From NCBI GenBank assembly GCA_034436335.1, contig DAOTVO010000031.1, positions 36,928-100,927 of the forward strand: a stretch of DNA of 64,000 bases, in the 5' to 3' direction. The stretch is from UBA877 sp034436335 (GTDB lineage: Bacteria > Chloroflexota > Anaerolineae > Anaerolineales > Villigracilaceae). Position numbers and translations under genes: made by a program. Under the pieces are notes generated by a model that ran no database searches, was not told the origin of the DNA, and saw only the letters and a list, made by a program, of their open reading frames with translations. Positions 39,738 to 47,793 of this stretch are shown here, one piece after another; the stretch's first letter is position 1; the number at the start of each line of letters is the position of its first letter.

Positions 39738-41129
39738 CTAGTTCTCCACCGCTACCGGTTCGCCGATGACGCCCTTGTCGGTGGCGTCGGGGCCGGCCTT
39801 GGCGAAACGGGTCAAGAGGTACACATCGGCCGCCATCAGGGCGGCATAAATGGCCACGAAGCCGATCAGGGTGAGGAGTACCATGCCCGAGGTCAGGTTC
39901 GGCGACATGGCATCCTGTGTCTTCAGCAGCCCCTGCACGATCCACGGCTGACGCCCCATCTCGGTCACGATCCAGCCGCCGGTGTTAGCAAAATAGGGCA
40001 AAGTTATCGCCAGCGGGAACCACTTGAGCAATTTCATCTGCTCGACGCGGTTGCGCATCACGGCCAGTACCCCCAGACCGGCCAGGGCAAGCATCAGGAG
40101 CGCCGAGTAGAACATAAAGCGGAAGCCCCAGTAAGTGAAGACCATCAGTGGGATGTAATCGCCGGGACCGTACATTTGCTCGTATTGCGCTTGCACCTGA
40201 TACACGCCGGGGACTTCACAATCCAGATTGTTACAGGAAATCAGGCTGAGCAGGCGCGGGATTTCTAATGCCCAGACCTTACGTTTGCCGGTCAGGTCGC
40301 CGATGGTGAGAATGGAAAACGGCGAGCCGGGCTCGTTGGGGTCATTCTCCCAAATGGCCTCGATGGAAGCCATCTTCATTGGCTGAGTCTCCATGACTTC
40401 GATGCCCTGCGAGTGGCCGATGAGGCCGGTGAGGGTGACGGAGATCAGACCCAGCACAACGGCAATCTGGAAGGATTTCTTGAAGATGTCCACATTTTGC
40501 TTGCGGACGAGATGCCAGGCGCTGATGCCTGCCATGAAGAAGGCTGCCGTGGTCAACCCGGCCAGGATCGTATGCGGGAAAGCCAGCCAGGCTTTGCGGT
40601 TGAAGACCAGGGCGCCAAAGTCATTCAGCACCAGCCGTCCGGTTTCCACACTGGCCGGGTCATAGCCAACCGGGTGCTGCATGAAGGAATTGGCAATCAA
40701 AATCCACAACGCCGACAGGTTGGAACCGATGGCCACCAGCCAAATGGAGGCCAGATGCAGTTTCTTGGGGGCGCGCTCCCAGCCGAAAATCCATATGCCC
40801 AGGAAGGTGGATTCCATGAAGAATGCTAGCAGGGCCTCGATGGCCAACGGCGCGCCAAAGATATCGCCTACGAAGCGGGAGTATTCCGACCAGTTCATGC
40901 CAAACTGGAATTCCTGGACAATACCGGTCACCACGCCCATGGCAAAGTTGATGAGGAAGAGTTTGCCCCAAAACTTGGTCATGCGCTTCCACTTCTCCTC
41001 GCCGGTGCGGTAATACAGGGTGTGCATGACCGCTACCACCCAGACCAAGCCCAGTGTCAGCGGGACGAAGAAGAAATGGTAAATTGTTGTAGCCGCAAAT
41101 TGCAACCGAGAAAGGACAACAGGATCCAT
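39738..41129 (-). CDS. cydA: Cytochrome bd oxidase subunit I, copy 1
   Basis: A 463-residue haem-binding subunit with nine helices, including the b595 His in FAATTIYHFFFVPLTLG and a short Q-loop. The conserved motif reads GWIVTEMGRQPW, the canonical GRQPW found in quinol-oxidising CydA. E-containing helix ALLAFFMESTFLG (Glu ligand) is present. The start at 41129 has GGGAGG 7 nt upstream; the longer frame has none. It has its own consensus promoter, separating it from the SQR unit upstream. Confidence 0.96.
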   Translation of the reverse strand: MDPVVLSRLQFAATTIYHFFFVPLTLGLVWVVAVMHTLYYRTGEEKWKRMTKFWGKLFLINFAMGVVTGIVQEFQFGMNWSEYSRFVGDIFGAPLAIEALLAFFMESTFLGIWIFGWERAPKKLHLASIWLVAIGSNLSALWILIANSFMQHPVGYDPASVETGRLVLNDFGALVFNRKAWLAFPHTILAGLTTAAFFMAGISAWHLVRKQNVDIFKKSFQIAVVLGLISVTLTGLIGHSQGIEVMETQPMKMASIEAIWENDPNEPGSPFSILTIGDLTGKRKVWALEIPRLLSLISCNNLDCEVPGVYQVQAQYEQMYGPGDYIPLMVFTYWGFRFMFYSALLMLALAGLGVLAVMRNRVEQMKLLKWFPLAITLPYFANTGGWIVTEMGRQPWIVQGLLKTQDAMSPNLTSGMVLLTLIGFVAIYAALMAADVYLLTRFAKAGPDATDKGVIGEPVAVEN

Positions 41130-41173
41130 ACAACCTCCCGAATCAACTGATTTGTGAAACAATACACACAGGT

Positions 41174-41202
41174 AGTTTACGAATGTTTAAGTCGAATGTC
41201 AA
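41174..41202 (-). promoter_or_regulatory. cydA copy 1 promoter
   Basis: On the minus strand TTGACA (41202-41197), a 17-nt spacer and TAAACT (41179-41174) form a good promoter about 45 nt before the cydA start. Around the -10 the words TTAAACATTCGTAAAC share AAAC elements with the palindrome at the Rrf2 promoter, so the same regulator could act here; that link is a guess. Confidence 0.8.
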
Positions 41203-41452
41203 GCCAAAAAACGGAGAATTAAGACCTTCTAATCATTCCAAAATAAAAACCGTTTGGCAGCCCAAATCCAACGGTGTCTCAGAACTTCATCATCATTATA
41301 AGGCTTGACCCCATTGCAAGCCCGCAGGGAGGAGTCTCCAAGGCAAGCAAAGTGTAGGGCGGCAATCTCCTCGCAACAGCAAGGAGACTGCCAGCCCATA
41401 CTCGGTGCAAGCACCTTGCCAACAGCAAATGCTGGGGAAATCTTTCTCGTAT
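41203..41452. repeat. Gap with a degenerate dispersed repeat copy
   Basis: No gene seen. 41270-41400 contains GGCTTGACCCCATTGCAAG, AGGAGTCTCC, GGCAATCTCC and AGGAGACTGCC, a decayed relative of the palindromic repeat at 24136. Three similar AGCAAA/GCTTGC hairpin arms follow to 41450. Confidence 0.5.
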
Positions 41453-41569
41453 TCAAGAGCGTTTGCTGTGGTCCACCGCCTTAAGAATTTTGAGATTCAA
41501 GACGATAAAACGCCAAAGTTGATAGAGTTTAAAGGACATCCAGAAACGGTCACGAGGAGTGATTTTCAT
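41453..41569 (-). CDS. 38-residue small protein directly downstream of the SQR-like gene
   Basis: The ATG at 41569 is 9 nt after the SQR-like stop, and AGGAGG overlaps that stop codon 7 nt before the ATG, an ideal ribosome site. The product reads MKITPRDRFWMSFKLYQLW, then RFIVLNLKILKAVDHSKRS (38 residues): a basic N-terminus, then a 20-residue aromatic and aliphatic helix with spaced Lys/Arg. It may lie on or cross the membrane. Placement between a quinone reductase and cydA suggests a small subunit similar in concept to CydX/CydS or an anchor for the SQR-like protein. I know no specific homologue. Not a long ORF, so prediction rests on the ribosome site and composition. Confidence 0.7.
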   Translation of the reverse strand: MKITPRDRFWMSFKLYQLWRFIVLNLKILKAVDHSKRS

Positions 41570-41578
41570 CTCCGCCTC

Positions 41579-43024
41579 CTATTCAGGGATCACACGCCAT
41601 AAAGGCCAACCGTGGAACTTGTACATGAAGGTATGATGGATGAGCAATTTCATCCACGCTCCGCTCAAGCCGACTTCCATGTGGGTAGAGAAGAGATCTC
41701 GGCCGGCCTCGTTGGGGTAACGACGACGATCGGGGACAACCGGCTGAACAACGATGACCGCCGCCTGTCCATCCCAGAGCGAATCGCCCATCGAGGCAAT
41801 GCAAGCGGCGAACATCTCCGACATGCGTTCGGAGTGTGTCATCCGTCCCTTCTCAACCAGGTCAACGATGTTCAGCGCCACCAGACGCCCCATAATTCCG
41901 GAGACCATGCCGGTGCGCGGCGGGGCGGGGATGATACTTGTCCCATTTGGCGTCATCATAGGCTGAGAAATCGGGCCGGGTGGAGCAAAAGCAATCCCTG
42001 CGGCAAAGATGTTCGGATAGTCGGGATTTTGATAGACCGAGGGCCAAGCATCCGGGTTGCGCTTGAGCACCTCATACGAGAGACCGTAAATGCCATCCAC
42101 TAAGACAAAACCTGCTGGATTGGTCAACTTGGAAGACAGATCTTCCCCATTTTTGCCGATATAGCGAATCGCCTGGCCGCGAAACTGAGGGATGAGCATG
42201 GCAAAGTCGAAGTCGGTTTCCCCATACTGGCCCTCAGCATTTTCCCAAAAAATTTTACCCGGTTCTACTTTGTGGACGGCCGTCCGCACCTGCCAACGGA
42301 TGCCAAAGTCCTCAAAAATGGCCTGCATGAATTCTTCACTGGAAAGCAAGCGGCCACGATAGCGCGCCTGGACGCCCCCAATGCCGAAATCGCCCAAAGC
42401 CGGTTCGTTGGAAAGATAAAGCAAGTCGGCTTTTTCGCGCAAGCCGCGCTTCACCAGGTCTTTATGAATATTGGAAATAAATTCAACCGCCGCTCCCTGG
42501 CAAGTTGCCCCCGAATGACCGGTGCCGACCACCATTTTGACCCGCTCGCCTTTCTCCAGGCGCTTGACCAGTTCCAGGTAGGCATCCCGCGTCTGAATTG
42601 CATGGGGAAGCGAGCAAATCGAGTGAGTATAACCCGCCCCCGGACCTAAGCCCGGCGTCCCTTCGAAATTCAATTTTGGGCCGGTAGCAATCACCAGGTA
42701 ATCGTAATCCAAACGCACCTGTTCCTGATGATTGTTCTCGTTTTTCTCAACTATCACATATTGGTCGCCAGTCTCAGGATGAACCTCGGTCACCGCTCCT
42801 TGTAGAAAATGGACATTCTTGCGCCGATACACCGGCTCCAAAGCAATGGTGGTCTTTTCCGGCTTCATATGCCCAACGCCTACCCACACCCAAGAAGGGA
42901 CGAAGCCGAAGTAAGGAAAACGGTTGACAACCGTAATTTCGTGTTTTTTCCCCAGATAGTGCCCCAGGTAGAGAGCGGCTGTGTGACCGGCAAAACCGGC
43001 CCCAGCAACGACGATTTTTGCCAT
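41579..43024 (-). CDS. Sulfide:quinone reductase-like FAD-dependent oxidoreductase
   Basis: A 481-residue flavoprotein of the NDH-2/SQR superfamily. FAD motif IVVAGAGFAGHTAALYLG at the N-terminus, second Rossmann motif VVGTGHSGATCQGAAVEF, and YLVIATGPKLNF. The cysteines are Cys137, Cys175 and Cys408; the first two fit the SQR pair near the flavin, but the third is not at the classical place, so the type is uncertain and a NADH or other donor is possible. The C-terminus (AWMKLLIHHTFMYKFHGWPLWRVIP) is amphipathic and would anchor it to the membrane face. It lies between two cytochrome bd operons, which fits sulfide oxidation coupled to sulfide-resistant oxygen reduction. Confidence 0.75.
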   Translation of the reverse strand: MAKIVVAGAGFAGHTAALYLGHYLGKKHEITVVNRFPYFGFVPSWVWVGVGHMKPEKTTIALEPVYRRKNVHFLQGAVTEVHPETGDQYVIVEKNENNHQEQVRLDYDYLVIATGPKLNFEGTPGLGPGAGYTHSICSLPHAIQTRDAYLELVKRLEKGERVKMVVGTGHSGATCQGAAVEFISNIHKDLVKRGLREKADLLYLSNEPALGDFGIGGVQARYRGRLLSSEEFMQAIFEDFGIRWQVRTAVHKVEPGKIFWENAEGQYGETDFDFAMLIPQFRGQAIRYIGKNGEDLSSKLTNPAGFVLVDGIYGLSYEVLKRNPDAWPSVYQNPDYPNIFAAGIAFAPPGPISQPMMTPNGTSIIPAPPRTGMVSGIMGRLVALNIVDLVEKGRMTHSERMSEMFAACIASMGDSLWDGQAAVIVVQPVVPDRRRYPNEAGRDLFSTHMEVGLSGAWMKLLIHHTFMYKFHGWPLWRVIPE

Positions 43025-43047
43025 ATCTGTAGCTCCTATTCGTGAAA

Positions 43048-43079
43048 TTTACAACAACCCCCCAGGTTGTCCTGGGGGG
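43048..43079 (-). terminator. Hairpin between cydB copy 2 and the SQR-like gene
   Basis: CCCCCCAGG / CCTGGGGGG (43058-43066, 43071-43079) with a 4-nt loop is followed on the minus strand by TTGTTGTAAATTT. It may end most transcripts after cydB and reduce read-through to the SQR-like gene. Confidence 0.8.
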
Positions 43080-43086
43080 AAGTCGT

Positions 43087-44103
43087 TTAGTACACGAGGG
43101 CTTTCTTCTCAAGCCCAACTCGCTTGCGGAAGACCCAATAGGTCCAGCCCACGTAAGCCAGCACGATAGGGACGAAGACCACCGCTACGATGGTCATGAC
43201 CGTCAGCGTGTAAGGCGTGGACGAGGCGTTAGCAATCGTCAGGCTATACTCCGGCTTGAGGCTGGAAATCAGGATGCGCGGGTACAGACCGGCAAAGACC
43301 ATGATGGTGGCAAAGACGACCGTCAGCGAACCCATCACGAAGGCCAGGCCGTCCTTCTTGGCGTTGCGGAAGTAGCCCACCAGCAGGAGCGCCACCGCCG
43401 CCAGCGCAGCCGGAATCAACCCGTTGACGCCCGGCTTGGTCAGGATGTCGGTGGCAAAGAAGGTCCAGACGACGAACGCGACCGTCAGCACGGTGGCGGC
43501 AATCCAAGTCTGGAAGCCGACCTTGCGGGCGCGCTCGGCCATCTCCCCTTCCAGTTTGAGGGCCAGGAAGTTGGCGCCGTGCATCAGGAAGAGCGCCACA
43601 AAGACCAGCCCGCCGAGAAGGGAGTAGGGGTTGAGCAGCGGCAGCAGCCCGCCCCAGTAGTTCATGTTTTCGTCAATCGGGAAGCCGCGCATCAGGTTGC
43701 CCACCGCCACGCCCCACAAGAGGGCCGGCAGCGCCGAGCCGATGAAGATCATCCAATCCCACGTCGCGCGCCACTTAGCCGATTCGCGCTTCGAGCGGTA
43801 TTCAATCGCCACGCCGCGCAGGATGAGCGCCACCAGCATCAGGACAAGCGCCAGGTAGAAACCGCTGAACAAGGTGGCATACACGTGCGGGAAGGAGGCA
43901 AACATCGCCCCGCCGGCGGTCAACATCCAGACCTCGTTGCTGTTCCAGAACGGCCCAAAGGTGTTCAGGACGACGCGGCGTTCTTCATCCTTCTTCGCCA
44001 GGAAGGGCAGCCACATCCCTACCCCGTAGTCAAAGCCTTCCAGGAAGAAGAAGCCGATGAACAAAATCGTTACCAGGATGAACCAGACAGTTTGCAGTAC
44101 CAT
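43087..44103 (-). CDS. cydB: Cytochrome bd oxidase subunit II, copy 2
   Basis: A 338-residue CydB paralogue, with LQTVWFILVTILFIGFFFLEGFDYGVGM at the N-terminus (GFDYGVG). It ends LEKKALVY, echoing the TDKKKLVY end of copy 1, so the two copies share ancestry. It lies 12 nt after cydA copy 2. Confidence 0.95.
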   Translation of the reverse strand: MVLQTVWFILVTILFIGFFFLEGFDYGVGMWLPFLAKKDEERRVVLNTFGPFWNSNEVWMLTAGGAMFASFPHVYATLFSGFYLALVLMLVALILRGVAIEYRSKRESAKWRATWDWMIFIGSALPALLWGVAVGNLMRGFPIDENMNYWGGLLPLLNPYSLLGGLVFVALFLMHGANFLALKLEGEMAERARKVGFQTWIAATVLTVAFVVWTFFATDILTKPGVNGLIPAALAAVALLLVGYFRNAKKDGLAFVMGSLTVVFATIMVFAGLYPRILISSLKPEYSLTIANASSTPYTLTVMTIVAVVFVPIVLAYVGWTYWVFRKRVGLEKKALVY

Positions 44104-44115
44104 GTCTTCCTCCTC

Positions 44116-45480
44116 TCAGTCTGCGGCCGCAGGCTCGGCTTCGCGGACTTTGACATCTGCGGTGCCATATTTGACGGCCAGGTTGAAAGCGACCACCGCC
44201 AGCACGCCGTAAAGCACGCCGAGGGCGATCAGCGAGAAGCCGATGTTCCAGGCCGGGACATTGGGCGAAACCGCGTCCTCGATCTTCTGCAAGCCGAAGA
44301 CAATCCACGGCCAGCGGCCGGTCTCAGCCATCACCCAGCCCAAGGTCGAGGCCAGATACGGCAAGACAACCGCCCACTGGATAACCTTCAGGAAGCCTTT
44401 CTTGCCGTCAATTTCGCGCTGGCCATTGCTCCACAGGACGGCCAGCAAGGCCAGCAAAACCATCAGCGTTCCTGCGCCCACCATGATGCGGAACGACCAG
44501 AAGTTGAGCGCCACCGGCGGGATGTAGTCGCCCGCGCCGTATTTCGCTTCCGCAGCGGCCTGCAGGTCTTTAATCCCCTTTACCTCGCCGGTGAAGTTGT
44601 TGTAGGAAAAGAAAGACAAAACGCCCGGAATTTTCCACTCAAACGTGTTGGCCTGATTCTGCTCATCAATCCCGGCCACGAGCGCAAAACCAGCCGGCTG
44701 CTCGGTCTCCCAGAGCGCCTCGGCAGCGGCCATCTTCAGCGGCTGATGTTGGACGAGGAACTGCCCCTGGAAGTGACCGATGACGCCCACCAGTACCGCG
44801 CCGATCAAGGCATAGACCGCCGCCCACTGGAACGAAGGGCGGAAAATGGTGACGTCATGCTTGCGCAGGATGTGCCAGGCGCTGAAGGCCATGACGACGA
44901 AACCGGCCATTGCTATCCCGGCGGTCAGAACGTGCGGGAACTGATACCACACGTTCGGATTGCCCAGCAGCGCGAAGAAATTCTGCATCGTGGCGCGTCC
45001 GCCCTCGATCGCGTAGCCGACCGGGTTCTGCATGAACGAATTGGCAATCAGAATCCACAGCGCCGAAACGTTGGAGCCAATGGCCACCAGCCAAGCCGCC
45101 GCCAGGTGCGCTTTCTTGGAGAGTTTCTCCCACCCAAACAGCCAGACGCCGATGAAGGTGGACTCCATGTAGAAGGCCAGCAAGGCCTCAATGGCCAACG
45201 GCGCGCCGAAGATATCGCCCATGAAGCGGCTGTACTCCGACCAGTTCAAGCCGAACTGGAATTCTTGGACGATACCCGTGACGACGCCCATGGCAAAGTT
45301 GATGAGAAACACCGTCCCCCAGAATTTCGCCATCTTTTTGAAGCGTTCGTCCCCGCTGCGGACGTATTTCGTCTCCAAAATGGCGACGAAAATCGAGAGC
45401 CCCAGCGTCAGCGGGACGAAGAAGAAGTGATAGATGGTGGTAATGGCAAATTGCCAGCGTGCAAGAGCAAGGGCATTCAT
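44116..45480 (-). CDS. cydA: Cytochrome bd oxidase subunit I, copy 2 (variant motif)
   Basis: A 454-residue CydA paralogue. Ligand regions are conserved (AITTIYHFFFVPLTLGLS; EALLAFYMESTFIG; NVSALWILIANSFMQNPVG). The quinol motif reads GWVMAETGRWPW, with Trp in place of Gln of the canonical GRQPW. That change lies next to the quinol site and suggests a different quinone or affinity compared with copy 1. It follows the Rrf2 gene by 18 nt, so it is under the same promoter. Confidence 0.95.
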   Translation of the reverse strand: MNALALARWQFAITTIYHFFFVPLTLGLSIFVAILETKYVRSGDERFKKMAKFWGTVFLINFAMGVVTGIVQEFQFGLNWSEYSRFMGDIFGAPLAIEALLAFYMESTFIGVWLFGWEKLSKKAHLAAAWLVAIGSNVSALWILIANSFMQNPVGYAIEGGRATMQNFFALLGNPNVWYQFPHVLTAGIAMAGFVVMAFSAWHILRKHDVTIFRPSFQWAAVYALIGAVLVGVIGHFQGQFLVQHQPLKMAAAEALWETEQPAGFALVAGIDEQNQANTFEWKIPGVLSFFSYNNFTGEVKGIKDLQAAAEAKYGAGDYIPPVALNFWSFRIMVGAGTLMVLLALLAVLWSNGQREIDGKKGFLKVIQWAVVLPYLASTLGWVMAETGRWPWIVFGLQKIEDAVSPNVPAWNIGFSLIALGVLYGVLAVVAFNLAVKYGTADVKVREAEPAAAD

Positions 45481-45498
45481 AGCACCTCCTTAAAAAAA

Positions 45499-45954
45499 TC
45501 AAGATTTGGTGGAGATATGGGGAAAAAAAGGATATGTTTTTTGCTCTTTTGCCTCCTGTGCCAACTCAGAAAATGTGGTTTTGCCGAGTTCTTCCAGAAT
45601 CGTCAACTGCAAGCGATCCCAGCGCGTGCGCACCGGGCAGCGATGCTCGAACGGACAGGCACGTTCTCCCAACATGCATTCTGAGAGCAAGAACGGCCCC
45701 TCCATCAGTTTGACGATCTCGCGCAGGTTGATTTCTTCAGCCGGGCGGCCCAGTTCCAGCCCACCGTCACGGCCGGGAAAGGTCGTCACCAGCCCGGCCT
45801 GAGCCAATTGCGCCACGATGCGCGGCAAAAAGGCCGTCGGGATGAGCATCTCCTTCCCAATCTGTGCAGAAGAGAGACGCGTTCCCGGCGGCTGTTTGGC
45901 CAAAGCCAGCACAATGCGAATGGCGTAATCGGTTTGACGGTTGACGCGGAACAT
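45499..45954 (-). CDS. Rrf2 family Fe-S transcriptional regulator
   Basis: A 151-residue winged-helix regulator starting MFRVNRQTDYAIRIVLALA, typical of Rrf2 proteins. The cluster ligands are in CMLGERACPFEHRCPV (C-x6-C-x5-C), the pattern of IscR/NsrR-type sensors. The longer frame upstream runs over the operator and is rejected. It heads the operon with cydAB copy 2, so it likely senses redox, NO or Fe-S state and tunes this oxidase. The recognition site may be the GTAAACGTTTAC palindrome over its promoter. Confidence 0.92.
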   Translation of the reverse strand: MFRVNRQTDYAIRIVLALAKQPPGTRLSSAQIGKEMLIPTAFLPRIVAQLAQAGLVTTFPGRDGGLELGRPAEEINLREIVKLMEGPFLLSECMLGERACPFEHRCPVRTRWDRLQLTILEELGKTTFSELAQEAKEQKTYPFFPHISTKS

Positions 45955-45972
45955 TTTATTCTTACCAAATCG

Positions 45973-46047
45973 GTAAACGTTTACTAACATTGTAAACATT
46001 CGTTCCTGTCGTTCAAGCGCCATTTGTCACCATCTCAGGTGACAAAT
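45973..46047 (-). promoter_or_regulatory. rrf2-cydA2 promoter with two palindromic operators
   Basis: On the minus strand TTGAAC (46016-46011), 16-nt spacer, TACAAT (45994-45989). A perfect 12-bp palindrome GTAAACGTTTAC (45973-45984) sits over the expected start, a repressor position. A second inverted repeat ATTTGTCAC-N8-GTGACAAAT (46022-46047) lies directly upstream of the -35, an activator-like position; its shape is Crp/Fnr-like. Two inputs on one oxidase promoter are therefore likely. Confidence 0.8.
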
Positions 46048-46074
46048 ATCACATCGCGGCACAACAAAACCGAA

Positions 46075-46100
46075 GTAGGTCGGATTGCAAGCCGACCTGC
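46075..46100. repeat. Hairpin repeat GTAGGTCGG-CCGACCTGC
   Basis: Stem AGGTCGG / CCGACCT with an ATTGCAAG loop; the second member of the family at 34836. It lies between the rrf2 promoter and the end of the ggt gene. Confidence 0.65.
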
Positions 46101-46125
46101 GCACTTTGCTGCAAACATGAGAAGG

Positions 46126-47766
46126 CTAGATCAACGGCATGGCACAGCCGTCGGCGCGGGGATCGGAGCCGCCGATGAGGACGCCCGTCGCCGGGTCGCG
46201 CAGGATGACCTGTCCGCGCCCGAAGAGCGCCCGCTCCCAGCCGGTCACGCGCCGGACCGGATGGCCGCGTCCCGCTAAATCGGCCAGAGTCGTCTCCGGG
46301 ATGCCCTCCTCCAGCGCAACGGTCCCGCCTGCCGTGCCGTCCTCGATGCAGAAGCGCGGCAGGTCGAGGGCCGTCTGCGGGTCGAGGCCCTGGGCCAGGG
46401 CGAGGAAGACCTGCACATGTCCCTGCGGCTGCATGAACCCGCCCATGACGCCCATCGGGCCGACGAGCGAACCATCGGCCTGGCGGGTGATGAGCGCCGG
46501 GATAATCGTGTGATAGGGCCGCTTGCCGGGGGCGAGGGCGTTGGGGTGCGCCGGGTCGAGGCTGAAGTTGTGGCCGCGGTTCTGCAGGGTGAAGCCCCAG
46601 CCTTTGGGGACGATGCCCGTGCCGAAGCCCATGTAGTTGCTGTTGATGAACGAGCAGGCATTGCCCCAGCGGTCCACCACGCAGAAATAGACCGTGTCCG
46701 AAGCGGTTACCGGGACGCCGCGCTGCTGGTCGAGGGTCGCCCGACGCGGGTCGAGCAGGCGGCGGCGCTCGGCAGCGTAGGCTTTGGAGAGCAGCCAGGC
46801 ATATCCTTGCGAAGGTTCGGAACCTTCGCAAGGCTGGCAGCGCGGGTCGGCCACGTACCAGCGCGTATCGGCAAAGGCCAGGCGCAGGGCTTCGATTTCC
46901 AGATGCAGGCGGTCGGGATGGAGCGGGTCGGCGGGCAGGTCGAAGCCCTCCAGCAGGTTCAAGGCCAGCAGGGCGGTGAGGCCCTGCCCGTTGGGCGGGC
47001 ATTCCCACAGGCGCAGGCCGCCGTAAGCGACCGAGATGGGCTCGTCCCAGGTGGAGGTGTGGGCGGCGAGGTCGTCGAGCGTCATGCAGCCGCCCGCCTG
47101 CCGCAGGGTGGCGACGATGGCCTCGGCAATCTCGCCCTGGTAGAAGGCTCGCTTGCCGCCCTCGGCCACCGCGCGCAGGGTGCGCGCCAGGCCGGGGTTG
47201 CGGAAGATTTCACCGGGCTTGGGGCCGCGCCCGTCGAGGGTCATTTCGCGGCCGTAGAGGGCGCTCTGCAACTGGCGTTCGGCGCCGCGTTGCCAGAAGT
47301 ACGCCGTGACCGGCGCCACCGGGAAGCCCTCCTCGGCCAAGCGGATGGCCGGAGCGAGGACGACGGGCAGGCCGAGGGTCCCGTGACGGGCGAGCAGGTC
47401 GCACCAGCCGGCGCAGGCGCCGGGGACGGTGACGGTGTATGGATGATAGGCGGGCAGTTCGGTCAGCCCCTCGCGGCGCAGCCGGTCGAGGGTCAAGGCA
47501 GCCGGGGCGCGGCCGGAACCGTTGAGGGCGGTGATTTGCCCCGTCGCGGCCTCGTAGTAGAGGGCGAACATGTCGCCGCCGAGGCCGGTGGAGGTCGGCT
47601 CGGTGACGTTGAGCGCCGCGGCGACGGCCACGGCTGCATCGGCCGCGTTGCCGCCCTGGGCGAGAATCTCCAGCCCGGCGGCGGTCGCCAGCGGCTGAGA
47701 GGAAGCCGCCATGCCGCCCCGTCCCATGACGGGCGAACGGCGGGAGGGATAGAGGAATTCGGGCAT
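46126..47766 (-). CDS. Gamma-glutamyltransferase family protein (YwrD-like)
   Basis: A 546-residue Ntn-hydrolase that hydrolyses or transfers gamma-glutamyl groups. It is made as a precursor and cut before the catalytic Thr of ASDTVYFCVVD (about residue 360), giving large and small subunits. Marks: ILAQGGNAADAAVAVAAAL, TGLGGDMFALYY and NGQGLTALLALNLLE. There is no signal peptide, as in the YwrD group. A 29-bp palindrome lies in frame at 46805-46833, adding residues like CEGSEPSQG between VADPR and the WLLS helix; reading frame is kept. Confidence 0.93.
   Translation of the reverse strand: MPEFLYPSRRSPVMGRGGMAASSQPLATAAGLEILAQGGNAADAAVAVAAALNVTEPTSTGLGGDMFALYYEAATGQITALNGSGRAPAALTLDRLRREGLTELPAYHPYTVTVPGACAGWCDLLARHGTLGLPVVLAPAIRLAEEGFPVAPVTAYFWQRGAERQLQSALYGREMTLDGRGPKPGEIFRNPGLARTLRAVAEGGKRAFYQGEIAEAIVATLRQAGGCMTLDDLAAHTSTWDEPISVAYGGLRLWECPPNGQGLTALLALNLLEGFDLPADPLHPDRLHLEIEALRLAFADTRWYVADPRCQPCEGSEPSQGYAWLLSKAYAAERRRLLDPRRATLDQQRGVPVTASDTVYFCVVDRWGNACSFINSNYMGFGTGIVPKGWGFTLQNRGHNFSLDPAHPNALAPGKRPYHTIIPALITRQADGSLVGPMGVMGGFMQPQGHVQVFLALAQGLDPQTALDLPRFCIEDGTAGGTVALEEGIPETTLADLAGRGHPVRRVTGWERALFGRGQVILRDPATGVLIGGSDPRADGCAMPLI
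46805..46833. repeat. Palindromic in-frame insertion in the ggt gene
   Basis: CCTTGCGAAGGTTC and GGAACCTTCGCAAGG form a nearly perfect 29-bp palindrome. It encodes about ten extra residues in a large-subunit loop of the gamma-glutamyltransferase. The sequence has no match to the metH palindromes, so a different element family is involved. Confidence 0.8.
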
Positions 47767-47793
47767 TTCGTCTCGCGAGGATGTGGCAAAGGA

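Noticed and set aside
43042..45684. 880-codon plus-strand open frame over the cytochrome bd genes
   Set aside because: It is antisense to cydA and cydB with complete family matches; its composition (His/Gln/Arg-rich) is that of a shadow frame in GC-rich DNA.
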